64,000 nucleotides of DNA from Kitasatospora sp. SUK 42 (GTDB lineage: Bacteria; Actinomycetota; Actinomycetes; Streptomycetales; Streptomycetaceae), in assembly GCF_015776785.2 (NCBI RefSeq), contig NZ_LFMD02000005.1:607465-671464 (forward strand). The letters run 5' to 3'. This document shows positions 54,667-62,353 of this stretch, in pieces; position 1 is the stretch's first letter, and each line of letters starts with the position of its first letter. A program made the position numbers and the translations under genes. The notes beneath the pieces are model-generated. The model did no database searches. It saw nothing but the letters and a program-made list of their open reading frames with translations, and had not been told where the DNA came from.

Positions 54667-55596
54667 GTGTCCACCGTTTCGGAAACCGCGTACCGGGCCC
54701 CGCCCGATCAGCCCCCGTCTGATCCGTCCCCGCCCGGTCCACCCCCACCCGATCTGCCCCCGCGCCCGACCGGGGCGCAGCTGCGGGCGATGGGCAAGGT
54801 CGAAGCGCGCGAGCTCAGCGACGCGCTGTTCGAGCGGCTGGCCGGGCTGGCCCGGGAGACGTACGCCTACAGCCGTGTGCGCGGCACGATCATCGAGCTC
54901 AACATGCCGCTGGTGCGGTTCGTCGCGGCGCGCTTCCGGCACCGACCGGAGGACCTGGAGGACATTCTCCAGGTCGGCACGATCGGCCTGATCAAGGCCG
55001 TGGACGGCTACGACCCGCGGCGCGGCGTCGAGTTCGTCACCTACGCCATCCCGACCATCCTCGGCGAGATCAAGCGGTTCTTCCGCGACACCTCCTGGCC
55101 GGTGCGGGTGCCGCGCAGCGTGCAGGAGCTGTACCTGGCCGTCGCGCGCGGCTCGGACCGGCTGGAGCAGGAGCTCGGCCGCCTGCCGCACCCGGCGGAG
55201 CTCGCCGAGGAGCTGCACCTCACCGTCGCGCAGGCCACCGAGGGGCTGGTCGCCGCCCGGGTCCACCGGCCCAGCTCCCTGGACGCGCTGCGCGACCAGG
55301 ACACCGAGGAGGGCGGCGGTGCGATGCTCGACCGGCTCGGCGGCTGCGACCCGGGCATCGAGCTCGCGGACTTCCGCACCGCCGTGCGCCCGCTGCTCGC
55401 CCGGCTGCCGCGGCGCGAGCAGACGGTGCTCAGGCTGCGCTTCTGGGAGGGTCGCACCCAGTCCGAGATCGCCGACCGGATCGGGGTCTCCCAGATGCAC
55501 GTCTCCCGACTGCTCAGCGTCACCCTGGCCCGGCTGCGCGAGGAGCTGGAGGACCGCGACGCCCCCGGCTGGGAGGGCGCCCCGGCGGAGGAGTGA
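54667..55596 (+). CDS. SigB/SigF-type stress sigma factor
   Basis: A 309-residue RNA polymerase sigma factor, group 3. After a Pro-rich leader (~1-40) come region 2 (NMPLVRFVAARF, DLEDILQVGTIGLIKAVDGYD, FVTYAIPTILGEIKRFFRD), region 3 (LPHPAELAEELHLT) and region 4 (LPRREQTVLRLRFWEGRTQSEIADRIGVSQMHVSRLL). The order 2-3-4 and the IGEIKR-like segment place it in the SigB/F/G family, which serves osmotic and oxidative stress and sporulation in Streptomyces. GTG 54667 has AGGAGA 6 nt upstream. It is probably held inactive by the RsbW-like protein upstream. Confidence 0.93.
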   Translation: MSTVSETAYRAPPDQPPSDPSPPGPPPPDLPPRPTGAQLRAMGKVEARELSDALFERLAGLARETYAYSRVRGTIIELNMPLVRFVAARFRHRPEDLEDILQVGTIGLIKAVDGYDPRRGVEFVTYAIPTILGEIKRFFRDTSWPVRVPRSVQELYLAVARGSDRLEQELGRLPHPAELAEELHLTVAQATEGLVAARVHRPSSLDALRDQDTEEGGGAMLDRLGGCDPGIELADFRTAVRPLLARLPRREQTVLRLRFWEGRTQSEIADRIGVSQMHVSRLLSVTLARLREELEDRDAPGWEGAPAEE

Positions 55597-55679
55597 AAGC
55601 GGCGCCGCCCGCGTGAACCCCGGCCGCCCGGGTAGACGCGAGCCGGCGGGGGATCGACGACGGGACGGAAGGAATCCCC

Positions 55680-56039
55680 ATGTTGCTGCTAGGACTCCTG
55701 TTGATGGCGGCCTCCGGGGCCTTCGTCGGCCTGCTGATCGCGGACAACCTCTCCGGCGGGCCCGACTACCAGGTCACGATTCTCGGCCACGACCTCGTGA
55801 CGCTGAACAGCCTGAGCGTCTTCCTGTCCGGCGTGGCGCTCGCCCTGATCTTCTGCCTGGGTCTGGCCATGATGTGGCTGGCCCGGAGGGTCAGGGCCCG
55901 GCGGCTGCGGCGGGCGGCTCCACCGTCCCAGGTCCACGGCGGGACCGATCCGCTGGGCCGGACCGGATCCACCGGATCGGGCACGGCCAAGGAGCAGGCC
56001 GGGCACGGCGGCCGCGCCCGGCACCTGTTCGGGCACTGA
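55680..56039 (+). CDS. Small membrane protein of unknown function
   Basis: A 119-residue protein with two hydrophobic helices (MLLLGLLLMAASGAFVGLLI at 1-20 and LSVFLSGVALALIFCLGLA at ~44-62) separated by a short loop, then an Arg-rich cytoplasmic tail. The two-helix layout resembles the LapA/DUF1049-type small membrane proteins, but family membership is not certain. ATG 55680 has GGAAGGAA upstream. It lies 83 nt after the sigma factor and may belong to its regulon. Confidence 0.7.
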   Translation: MLLLGLLLMAASGAFVGLLIADNLSGGPDYQVTILGHDLVTLNSLSVFLSGVALALIFCLGLAMMWLARRVRARRLRRAAPPSQVHGGTDPLGRTGSTGSGTAKEQAGHGGRARHLFGH

Positions 56040-56183
56040 GGGCGACGCCGGGGGCGCCGATTCCCGAGGTGGCCCCCCCGAACCGCTGGAAGCGCCGGAA
56101 CACGCTTACCGTTCGTGTACAGCGGGCTGGGCAGGGAGGAGAATCATTGACACGAGGCGGGGGAGTCGGAGAGGAGCCCGGCC

Positions 56184-56420
56184 ATGGAGAACCCCAGTCG
56201 CCGCTATGCGGTGACCTTGCCAGGACCGGTCTGCGGGCACGGCCCGCCGGCCGTCATCGTGGTCCATGCGACCGGTCTCCTGGGCCCCGGCGGACGTCCG
56301 GTGTGGGAGAGCGTGGACGGAGGCTTCCGGGTGGAGATCACCGGTGAGGTGGCCACCGTCCTGGCGGCCCCCGCCGGCGCGCCGCAACACCCCTGCCTGC
56401 ACGCGGTGCCCCTGCCGTGA
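56184..56420 (+). CDS. Small hypothetical protein (DUF6296-like)
   Basis: A 78-residue protein. The pattern MENPSRRYAVTLPGP, PPAVIVVHATGLLGPGG, GFRVEITGEVATVL fits small proteins annotated DUF6296, which I associate with Kitasatospora and close relatives. ATG 56184 has GAGGAG 8 nt upstream. No signal peptide or TM segment is present; a small beta-barrel is plausible. Function unknown. Confidence 0.65.
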   Translation: MENPSRRYAVTLPGPVCGHGPPAVIVVHATGLLGPGGRPVWESVDGGFRVEITGEVATVLAAPAGAPQHPCLHAVPLP

Positions 56421-56427
56421 CCGCCGC

Positions 56428-56452
56428 CCGGCGGCCGCACCCTGGCCGCCGG
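56428..56452. terminator. Convergent hairpin
   Basis: A 9-bp inverted repeat (56428-56436 with 56444-56452), loop of 7, between the DUF6296-like and lectin genes. The rest of this 195-nt gap shows nothing. Confidence 0.5.
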
Positions 56453-56615
56453 ACCGCAGCACCCGCCGTTCACGCCGTTCGGACCCTCGCCCCCGGTCGG
56501 CCCCGGCCGTCCGCCGCCGCCCGGCCTCCCGCCTCGTTCGCCCTGGCGCTGTTCGCGTTGCCCCCGTTCAGCCGCTCCGGGCCGGGCCGGGTCGACGGAG
56601 GGGTCGGCGAGTGGA

Positions 56616-57374
56616 TCAGTGAGGCAGGTTCCACTTCTGGTTGGCCGCGCCGTTGCAGTCCCAGATGCCGAGCTGGTTGCCGTTGTTGGTGGCGAAGCCC
56701 AGGTCGTCCAGGCAGCGGCCGGACTGCGGGTTGAGCAGCGAGCCGTCGGGCTGCGCCTTCCACTGCTGGGCGCCGCTGCCGTTGCAGTCGTAGAGCTGGA
56801 CCATGGTGTGGTTGGCGGTGCCGCCACCCGTCACGTCCATGCACTTGCCGAGGACGCGCAGCGTCCCGTCGACCCCGACGGTCCACTTCTGGGCGTCCGA
56901 GCCGTTGCAGTCCCAGATCTGGATCGGGTTGCCGTTGTTGCTCTTCGCGCCCGCGTCGTCGACGCACTTGCCCACGTAGCCGGTGATCTGCCCCTGGGGG
57001 CCGGCCACCGGCGGCGGCACCGTCCCGGTGAAGACGACCTGCGGCCACAGGACGGTCCTGCCGAAGCCGCAGGTGGCGACGCTCTGGCCGTCGCCGACGA
57101 TCGAGGCGCCCTGGGCGAGCATCATGTAGGGGCCCGTGCCGTTGACGTACCACTGGCACTGCGCCTGGACGTGCCAGATCTGCGAGGGGCTGATCCCGGT
57201 ACATATCCCGACGGCCTGGCCGCCACCGCTGGCGAAGGCGTTGCAGCCTCCGGCCAGCGCGGCGGCCGGGGCCCTTCCGGTGGAGGTGGACGCCGCCTGG
57301 GCGGCGGCGGGGACGGCGAGGGCCGCGGCGGAGGCCAGCAGCGTGGTCATCATGACAACGGCGGTACGGCGCAT
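56616..57374 (-). CDS. Secreted ricin-type beta-trefoil lectin
   Basis: A 252-residue exported protein. Signal peptide MRRTAVVMMTTLLASAAAL ends at AAAQAAS (~27). Residues ~40-115 form a unique Cys-containing domain (CNAFASGGGQAVGICTG, VQAQCQWYVNG). Residues ~125-252 are a ricin B/CBM13 trefoil with three repeats: GKCVDDAG...IWDCNGSDAQKW, GKCMDVTG...LYDCNGSGAQQW and GRCLDDLG...IWDCNGAANQKW. All three QxW motifs and Asp sugar-binding residues are kept, so it should bind galactose- or xylose-type glycans. No catalytic domain is recognised. Confidence 0.9.
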   Translation of the reverse strand: MRRTAVVMMTTLLASAAALAVPAAAQAASTSTGRAPAAALAGGCNAFASGGGQAVGICTGISPSQIWHVQAQCQWYVNGTGPYMMLAQGASIVGDGQSVATCGFGRTVLWPQVVFTGTVPPPVAGPQGQITGYVGKCVDDAGAKSNNGNPIQIWDCNGSDAQKWTVGVDGTLRVLGKCMDVTGGGTANHTMVQLYDCNGSGAQQWKAQPDGSLLNPQSGRCLDDLGFATNNGNQLGIWDCNGAANQKWNLPH

Positions 57375-57709
57375 GGGTGTTGATCCCTTCCCGTGGGGAC
57401 GGAGTGATGGTGCCGCTCAGCTGTTTCACATGTGCGGCCATGAGCATGGCAGTGCCACATGGGGGCGTCAACAGGTGTGAGTCGATCGGACATCGTCATT
57501 CACCCTGGCTCATAGGATCCATCCCGCCCGCGCGGAGATCCCGCCCAACGCGGTGTGCGACAGCGTCAACTGACGCAAGATCAGCACCGTGGAGGACGGG
57601 TGGAGAGTGACACGATCGGCCGTCACCTTCCGGGCCGCCGGCTCGTTGTTCCGTGTGCGCCGCCCCCTGCGTACGGCGGTCCTTCAGTAGCGGCAAGGAG
57701 AAGCCTGCG
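57375..57709. other. 335-bp divergent promoter region
   Basis: This lies between the lectin (minus) and the carotenoid oxygenase (plus). An imperfect CATGTG/CACATG palindrome lies near 57430-57465, before the lectin gene. No gene, and no convincing promoter for the oxygenase, is visible. Confidence 0.5.
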
Positions 57710-59086
57710 GTGTCCACCGTCCCCGATCCGTTCACCGGTTCCTACGCGCCGGTGGGCGAGGAAGTGACCGCCTTCGACCTGCCGGTCACGGGCACGATCC
57801 CGGCCGAGCTCAACGGCCGGTACCTGCGCAACGGGCCCAACGGGATGAGGGCGGACGATCCCCGGCCGCGGCACCTGTTCGCCGGGTACGCCATGGTGCA
57901 CGGGGTGCGGCTGAGGGAGGGGCGGGCCAGGTGGTACCGCAACCGGATGGTCCGCAGCGCCGCCGTGGCCGAGGCGCTGGGCGAGCGGCCGCGCCCCGGC
58001 GCCTCGGTGCGGATCCTCGACGTCGCGCCCAACACCCATGTGATCGGTCACGCCGACCGCACGTTCGCGCTGGTGGAGGGCGGCTTCCGTCCGTACGAAC
58101 TCTCCTACGAGATCGAGACGGTGGGTGCCACCGACTTCTGCGGCACGCTGCCCGACGGGTTCGCCGCCCACCCCAAGCTGGACCCGCTCAGCGGCGAGCT
58201 GCACGCGATCACCTGGCAGCGCGACAGCGAGGTCCTGCGCCACCTGGTGCTCTCCCCGCGGGGCCGCGTCATCCGCGCGGTGGACGTGCCGCTCCCGCAC
58301 CGGCCGGTGGTGCACGACATGGCCCTGACCCGCAACCACGCCGTCATCCTCGACCTCTCGGCCAGTGTCGGCACGCGTGGCAACCGGGCGCGCAGGACGT
58401 ACCCGGCGGTGTGGGACGAGTCCCGCACCGCGCGGATCGGGCTGCTGCCCCGCGACGGCACCGGCGTCAGGTGGTTCGACGTCGATCCCTGCTTCGTCTT
58501 CCACACGCTCAACGCCTACGAGGACGGCGACCGGGTCGTCATCGACGTCGTCCGCTACCCGAGGATGTTCGCCGGCGGCGCGGTGCACGACCAGAGCAGC
58601 CCCACCCTGGACCGCTGGCTCGTCGACACCGCCTCCGGCAAGGTGACCGAGACCCGCCTCGACGACCGCCCGCAGGAGTTCCCGGCGGTCAGCCCCGCCG
58701 TGGTCGGCGGCGCCCACCGCTACGGGTACTCCACGGTCGCCACCGGCCTCCTGCGCCACCTCGCCGCGGCCGACGCCCTCGACACCCTGACCCCGGAGGC
58801 CGCCGGGGACGCGCTGATCAAGCACGACCTGGGCCGGCAGACCAGCACCGTGCGCCACTTCGGCGCCGGCCGCCACACCGGCGAGGTCTCCTTCGTCCCG
58901 AGGGAGGGCGCCCGCGCCGAGGACGACGGCTACCTCCTGGCCTACGTCCACGACCCCGAGCGGGGCGCGAGCGATCTGGTCGTCCTCTCCGCCGAGGACT
59001 TCACCGGCGCCCCGGTCGCCACCGTCCACCTGCCGGTCCGAGTGCCGGCGGGCTTCCACGGCAGCTGGATCCCCGACCCGGTCTGA
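57710..59086 (+). CDS. Carotenoid cleavage oxygenase family enzyme
   Basis: A 458-residue non-haem iron dioxygenase of the carotenoid/stilbene cleavage family, a seven-bladed propeller in which four His bind Fe(II). Those His are visible: NTHVIGH (His110), GELHAITW (His165), VVHDMAL (His202) and the C-terminal GFHGSWIPDP (His450). The opening RYLRNGPNGM, FAGYAMVHGV and LSYEIETVGATDFCG is also typical. GTG 57710 has AAGGAG upstream. It is 9 nt from an aldehyde dehydrogenase, so the aldehyde product of cleavage is probably oxidised at once to an acid. The substrate could be an apocarotenoid or a stilbenoid/lignin dimer. Confidence 0.93.
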   Translation: MSTVPDPFTGSYAPVGEEVTAFDLPVTGTIPAELNGRYLRNGPNGMRADDPRPRHLFAGYAMVHGVRLREGRARWYRNRMVRSAAVAEALGERPRPGASVRILDVAPNTHVIGHADRTFALVEGGFRPYELSYEIETVGATDFCGTLPDGFAAHPKLDPLSGELHAITWQRDSEVLRHLVLSPRGRVIRAVDVPLPHRPVVHDMALTRNHAVILDLSASVGTRGNRARRTYPAVWDESRTARIGLLPRDGTGVRWFDVDPCFVFHTLNAYEDGDRVVIDVVRYPRMFAGGAVHDQSSPTLDRWLVDTASGKVTETRLDDRPQEFPAVSPAVVGGAHRYGYSTVATGLLRHLAAADALDTLTPEAAGDALIKHDLGRQTSTVRHFGAGRHTGEVSFVPREGARAEDDGYLLAYVHDPERGASDLVVLSAEDFTGAPVATVHLPVRVPAGFHGSWIPDPV

Positions 59087-59095
59087 GAGGCACCC

Positions 59096-60418
59096 GTGAA
59101 CATCCCACCCACCCCGGCCGAGGCCGTCGCCCGGCTGCGCACCACGTTCCGCACCGGCCGTACCAGGCCGCTCGGTTGGCGCACGGAGCAGCTGACCGGG
59201 CTGCGCGCCCTGGTGACCGGGCACCGCGACGAGCTCGCCGACGCGCTCCACACCGATCTGCGCAAGCCGCGCGCCGAGGCGGACGTCGCCGAAGTCGACT
59301 TCACCGTACGGGAGATCGACCACACGCTGCGGCACCTGGAGCAGTGGCTGCACCCCGAGCCGGTCCCCGCGTCCGCGCTCACCCGGCTGCCGCCGGGGAC
59401 GACCGCCGACACCCGCCACGACCCCCTCGGGACCGTCCTGGTGATCGCCTCCTGGAACTACCCGGTGTCGCTGCTGCTCGTACCGGTGGCGGGCGCGCTG
59501 GCCGCGGGCAACACGGTGCTGGCCAAGCCGAGCGAGCTGGCCCCGGTCTGCTCGGCCCTGCTGGCGCGGCTGTTGCCGCAGTACGTCGACCCGGAGGCGA
59601 TCGCCGTGGTGGAGGGCGGCGGCCGGACGACCACCGACCTGCTGGCCCAGCGCTTCGACCACATCCTCTACACCGGCAACGCCGGCTTCGGCCGGACGGT
59701 GCTGCGTGCCGCCGCCGAGCACCTGACCCCGGTCACCCTCGAACTGGGCGGCAAGTCACCGGTGTTCGTCGACCGGGGGGTCGACCTCGCGGTCGTCGCC
59801 ACCCGCCTGGCCCGCGCCAAGTTCGCCAACGCGGGCCAGACCTGCGTGGCCCCCGACCACGTCCTGACCGACCCGGCCACCGCCCGAGCCCTGGAAGGCG
59901 AACTGGCCCGGGCGGTCACCGACCTGTACGGCCCCGACCCGGCGCGGTCGCCGGCCTACGGGCGCATCGTCAACGGGCGGCACTTCGACCGCGTCGCCGC
60001 CCTCCTGGACTCGGGGCGTACGGTGATCGGCGGCCGGTACGACCGGGCGGACCGCTACATCGCGCCGACCGTCCTGGCCGAGGTCGAGCCGGACGCCCCG
60101 GTCATGCGGGAGGAGATCTTCGGCCCCGTCCTGCCCCTCCTCGAAGTCGCCGACCTCGGCGAGGCGATCGCCTCCATCAACGACCGGGACAGGCCCCTCG
60201 CCGTCTACGCCTTCACCGACGACGACACCACCCGCCGTCGGCTGGCCGAGGAGACCGCCTCCGGCGGCCTGAACTTCGGCCTCCCGATCGCCCATCTCGG
60301 CATCCCCGAGCTCCCCTTCGGCGGCGTGGGGGAGAGCGGCTTCGGCCGGTACCACGGTCGCTGGTCCATCGACACGTTCAGCCACCGCAGGGCCTGCCTC
60401 GACGTGCCGCTGGGCTGA
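59096..60418 (+). CDS. Aldehyde dehydrogenase (class 3-like)
   Basis: A 440-residue NAD(P)-dependent aldehyde dehydrogenase with the short architecture of the ALDH3 group. It has VIASWNYPVSLLLVPVAGAL (cofactor site), KPSELAP, LELGGKSPVFVD (general-base Glu, ~221) and FANAGQTCVAPDHVL (catalytic Cys, ~251), then EEIFGPVLPLL. GTG 59096 lies 9 nt after the oxygenase stop with GAGAGG between, so the two form an operon. The expected role is oxidation of the aldehyde released by the oxygenase. Confidence 0.93.
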   Translation: MNIPPTPAEAVARLRTTFRTGRTRPLGWRTEQLTGLRALVTGHRDELADALHTDLRKPRAEADVAEVDFTVREIDHTLRHLEQWLHPEPVPASALTRLPPGTTADTRHDPLGTVLVIASWNYPVSLLLVPVAGALAAGNTVLAKPSELAPVCSALLARLLPQYVDPEAIAVVEGGGRTTTDLLAQRFDHILYTGNAGFGRTVLRAAAEHLTPVTLELGGKSPVFVDRGVDLAVVATRLARAKFANAGQTCVAPDHVLTDPATARALEGELARAVTDLYGPDPARSPAYGRIVNGRHFDRVAALLDSGRTVIGGRYDRADRYIAPTVLAEVEPDAPVMREEIFGPVLPLLEVADLGEAIASINDRDRPLAVYAFTDDDTTRRRLAEETASGGLNFGLPIAHLGIPELPFGGVGESGFGRYHGRWSIDTFSHRRACLDVPLG

Positions 60419-60546
60419 TCCGGGTACCGGCGGACGCGGGTTCGGGGACGGGGCCTTGTCGCCGATGGCGGCGGGCATGGCGACGTAGCCCGAATGAACG
60501 GGCCGCCTCGCCCGTCGTCACATGGGCGTGGTGCCGGAACGGGGCC

Positions 60547-60921
60547 TCACGCCCACAGGGCCTGGGCGAGCGCGTCACCGGTGAACACCGCGCCCAGGCC
60601 GGCGCACACGCTGCCGGCGACGTTCAGCACCGCGAACAGGCCCGCCCCGGTCTCCGCCAGCCGCAGGGTCTCGTACGAGAACGTCGAGTAGGTGGTGAGC
60701 GCCCCGCAGAAGCCGGTGCCCACCAGCAGTTGGAGCTCGGAGGAGCCCGCCCCGGCCGTCACGGCGCCGGTGACCAGGCCGAGCACCAGGCAGCCGAAGA
60801 CGTTGACGGCGAACGTCCCCCAGGGGAACACCGTGTCGTGGCGGGACTGCACGGCCCGGTCGGTGAGGTACCGCAGCGGGGCGCCGACCAGCGCGCCCGC
60901 GATCACGAGCAGCCAGTTCAC
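60547..60921 (-). CDS. crcB: Fluoride channel CrcB/Fluc, subunit 2
   Basis: A 124-residue, four-helix fluoride channel subunit: LVGAPLRYLTDR, FPWGTFAVNVFGCLVLG and GFCGALTTYSTFSYE carry the family Arg, Asn and the FTTFST-type track. GTG 60921 overlaps the stop of the other crcB by 4 nt (GTGA), giving strict translational coupling. Paired genes of this type usually encode the two halves of a heterodimeric dual-topology channel that expels F-. Confidence 0.92.
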   Translation of the reverse strand: MNWLLVIAGALVGAPLRYLTDRAVQSRHDTVFPWGTFAVNVFGCLVLGLVTGAVTAGAGSSELQLLVGTGFCGALTTYSTFSYETLRLAETGAGLFAVLNVAGSVCAGLGAVFTGDALAQALWA

Positions 60922-61400
60922 GCGGCACCCGCCTTCCGGCCGGCCAGCCGCCGGGTCGCCGTCGCGCCCGCCCACACGGACAGCAGCGCCGCCAGCACCG
61001 TCGCGGCCAGGTAGGCCAGCCCCGACGCGGCGTGCCCGGCCCGCACCAGCCGCTGGACGTCCACCGCGTACGTGGAGAAGGTGGTGAACCCGCCCAGCAC
61101 GCCGGTGCCGAAGAACGGCCGGACGAGCGGGTGCGCCGCCCACACGTCGGTGATCAGCGCCAGGAACACCCCGATCACCGCGCACCCGAGGGCGTTCACC
61201 ACCAGCGTCGACCAGGGGAAGGCGGACGGGCCGACCGGCCACGCCAGGGCCGCCGCGTAGCGCGCGCTCGCGCCGATCGCACCGCCGAGCGCGACCACCG
61301 CGACCACGGGCAGCTGGGAACGGGCGGGACCTCGACGACCGGGAGGCGGGGGAGCGGCGGGCTCGACCGCCGACCGGGTCCGGGAACTGTCCGTGGACAC
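60918..61400 (-). CDS. crcB: Fluoride channel CrcB/Fluc, subunit 1
   Basis: A 160-residue channel subunit with a ~35-residue polar N-terminal extension. Core motifs: GGAIGASARYAAAL, FPWSTLVVNALGCAVIG, and GTGVLGGFTTFSTYAVD. GTG 61400 is chosen for AGGAGA just upstream; the frame extends to 61499 without a better start. First gene of the pair. A variant fluoride-riboswitch candidate lies ~47 nt upstream, on the same strand. Confidence 0.9.
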   Translation of the reverse strand: MSTDSSRTRSAVEPAAPPPPGRRGPARSQLPVVAVVALGGAIGASARYAAALAWPVGPSAFPWSTLVVNALGCAVIGVFLALITDVWAAHPLVRPFFGTGVLGGFTTFSTYAVDVQRLVRAGHAASGLAYLAATVLAALLSVWAGATATRRLAGRKAGAA

Positions 61401-61446
61401 GCTTCTCCTACTCGTACGGCACCCGGACACACGGGTGCGACCGTCA

Positions 61447-61506
61447 CAAGTAGGGACCGTTGGCGGCGGATGCCGCGGTTCGGGTACGGCGGGCCCCACC
61501 GCCGTT
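61447..61506 (-). promoter_or_regulatory. Candidate fluoride (crcB-motif) riboswitch, variant
   Basis: On the minus strand: stem ACGGCGG/CCGCCGT with loop UGGGGC; then a GCGGC-AUCC-GCCGC hairpin; then GGUCCCUAC. The loop GGGGCC can pair with GGUCCC as a pseudoknot, and the end CUAC is kept. This is the fold order of known fluoride aptamers (pseudoknotted stem, second hairpin, CUAC). Two ligand-site positions differ (GGUG for GAUG; AACGG for GAUGG). Position before crcB supports it. Confidence 0.42.
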
Positions 61507-61574
61507 CAGCGCGAGGACGCGCCGCCCGCACACTCTACCGGTTCGGGCCGCCCGCTCGGCGGGGCCGCCTGCTG

Positions 61575-61588
61575 TACCCCGGGGGGTA
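61575..61588. promoter_or_regulatory. Candidate CsoR-family operator
   Basis: TACCCC-GG-GGGGTA with TATATT (possible -10) overlapping its right edge, 48 nt before the start of the Cys-rich protein. G-tract palindromes of this form are bound by CsoR, RcnR and CstR-type repressors. No csoR gene is in the window. Confidence 0.5.
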
Positions 61589-61635
61589 TATTGGCAGGGC
61601 AAGCCACCCCATACGGATCGAAAAGGGAGACCGGT

Positions 61636-61803
61636 ATGTGCCGTCGAGTCGTCTGCCGCACCTGCGGGAAGCAGACCTACGCCGGGTGCGGGATGCACGT
61701 CGAGCAGGTCCTGGCCGGAGTGCGGAAGGCCGACCGCTGCGCCTGCTCCCCGAAGGAGCGCGCCGGCGGGAGCTGGCTCGGAAGGCTCTTCGGCCGCCGT
61801 TGA
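61636..61803 (+). CDS. Small Cys-rich protein, possible metal or persulfide binder
   Basis: A 55-residue protein with MCRRVVCRTCGKQTYAGCG at the N terminus and RCACSP later; six Cys residues and one His (GMHVEQVL). The CRTCGK...CG...H pattern recurs in small actinobacterial proteins without an assigned role. ATG 61636 has AGGGAGA upstream. The CsoR-type palindrome in its promoter suggests it is induced by copper or by reactive sulfur species (inference). Confidence 0.72.
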   Translation: MCRRVVCRTCGKQTYAGCGMHVEQVLAGVRKADRCACSPKERAGGSWLGRLFGRR

Positions 61804-61932
61804 GGCGCCCCGGTGGACCGGAGGCGCGCCGGTGGTTCACTCGCCCGAGTGATTGTTGCGCTACGCGCATTGGCGGACACTCATCGTGCACGGAGGGCTC
61901 GTGGGGGCCCTCCCGATGTGAGGAGGGCCGTC

Positions 61933-62295
61933 ATGGCCGCAACCGAACCCACCGCCTCCGAGGTGCCGCAGATCGCGGGCAGCTCTCAGCCCACCAGTCA
62001 CGACCAGGGCCTCGCGGACATCGGCGGCAACGTCGGCGCCGTGTGGCGGGCCTGGTGGACGTGGACGCCGTCCAACGGGACGTTCAACCTCCAGCTCCCG
62101 TGGAACGTCATCGGGATCGACTCGACCGTCGTCATCACCGCCTCCGAGATCGACTCCAACGGCAACCGGTTCGTCGGCGCCGCCGCCTTCCAGGTGTCGA
62201 GCATCGCCCCGGGCAACGGCATCGTGACCTTCAAGATCAACATCGGCTGGAACAGCCCCCTGCCGATGCGCACCGACGTCCTGGTCTTCAACTGA
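61933..62295 (+). CDS. Orphan beta-rich protein, unknown
   Basis: A 120-residue protein starting at ATG 61933, 6 nt after a consensus AGGAGG. No signal peptide or TM segment. After a polar N terminus, the sequence GAVWRAWWTWTPSNGTFNL, VVITASEIDSNGNRFVG and IVTFKINIGWNSPLPM alternates hydrophobic and polar residues in a way that suggests a small all-beta fold with many exposed Trp. I do not recognise the family. The perfect RBS and the terminator-like repeat after it support a real, well-expressed gene. Confidence 0.75.
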   Translation: MAATEPTASEVPQIAGSSQPTSHDQGLADIGGNVGAVWRAWWTWTPSNGTFNLQLPWNVIGIDSTVVITASEIDSNGNRFVGAAAFQVSSIAPGNGIVTFKINIGWNSPLPMRTDVLVFN

Positions 62296-62309
62296 CCCGA
62301 CCGCGAAGT

Positions 62310-62343
62310 CCGGCGACCCGCCGGCGCGAGCCCGGGTCGCCGG
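62310..62343. terminator. Bidirectional terminator
   Basis: An 11-bp perfect inverted repeat (62310-62320 with 62333-62343), loop of 12, between convergent genes. Confidence 0.7.
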
Positions 62344-62353
62344 CCCACCGCGG

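Noticed and set aside
54556..55635. GGGTAG sequences (54556, 55630) as SigB-type -10 elements
   Set aside because: No convincing GTTT-type -35 at the right spacing was found; the hexamer is common in this base composition.
57430..57465. Imperfect CATGTG...CACATG palindrome before the lectin gene
   Set aside because: Arms contain several mismatches and there is no related site or adjacent regulator.
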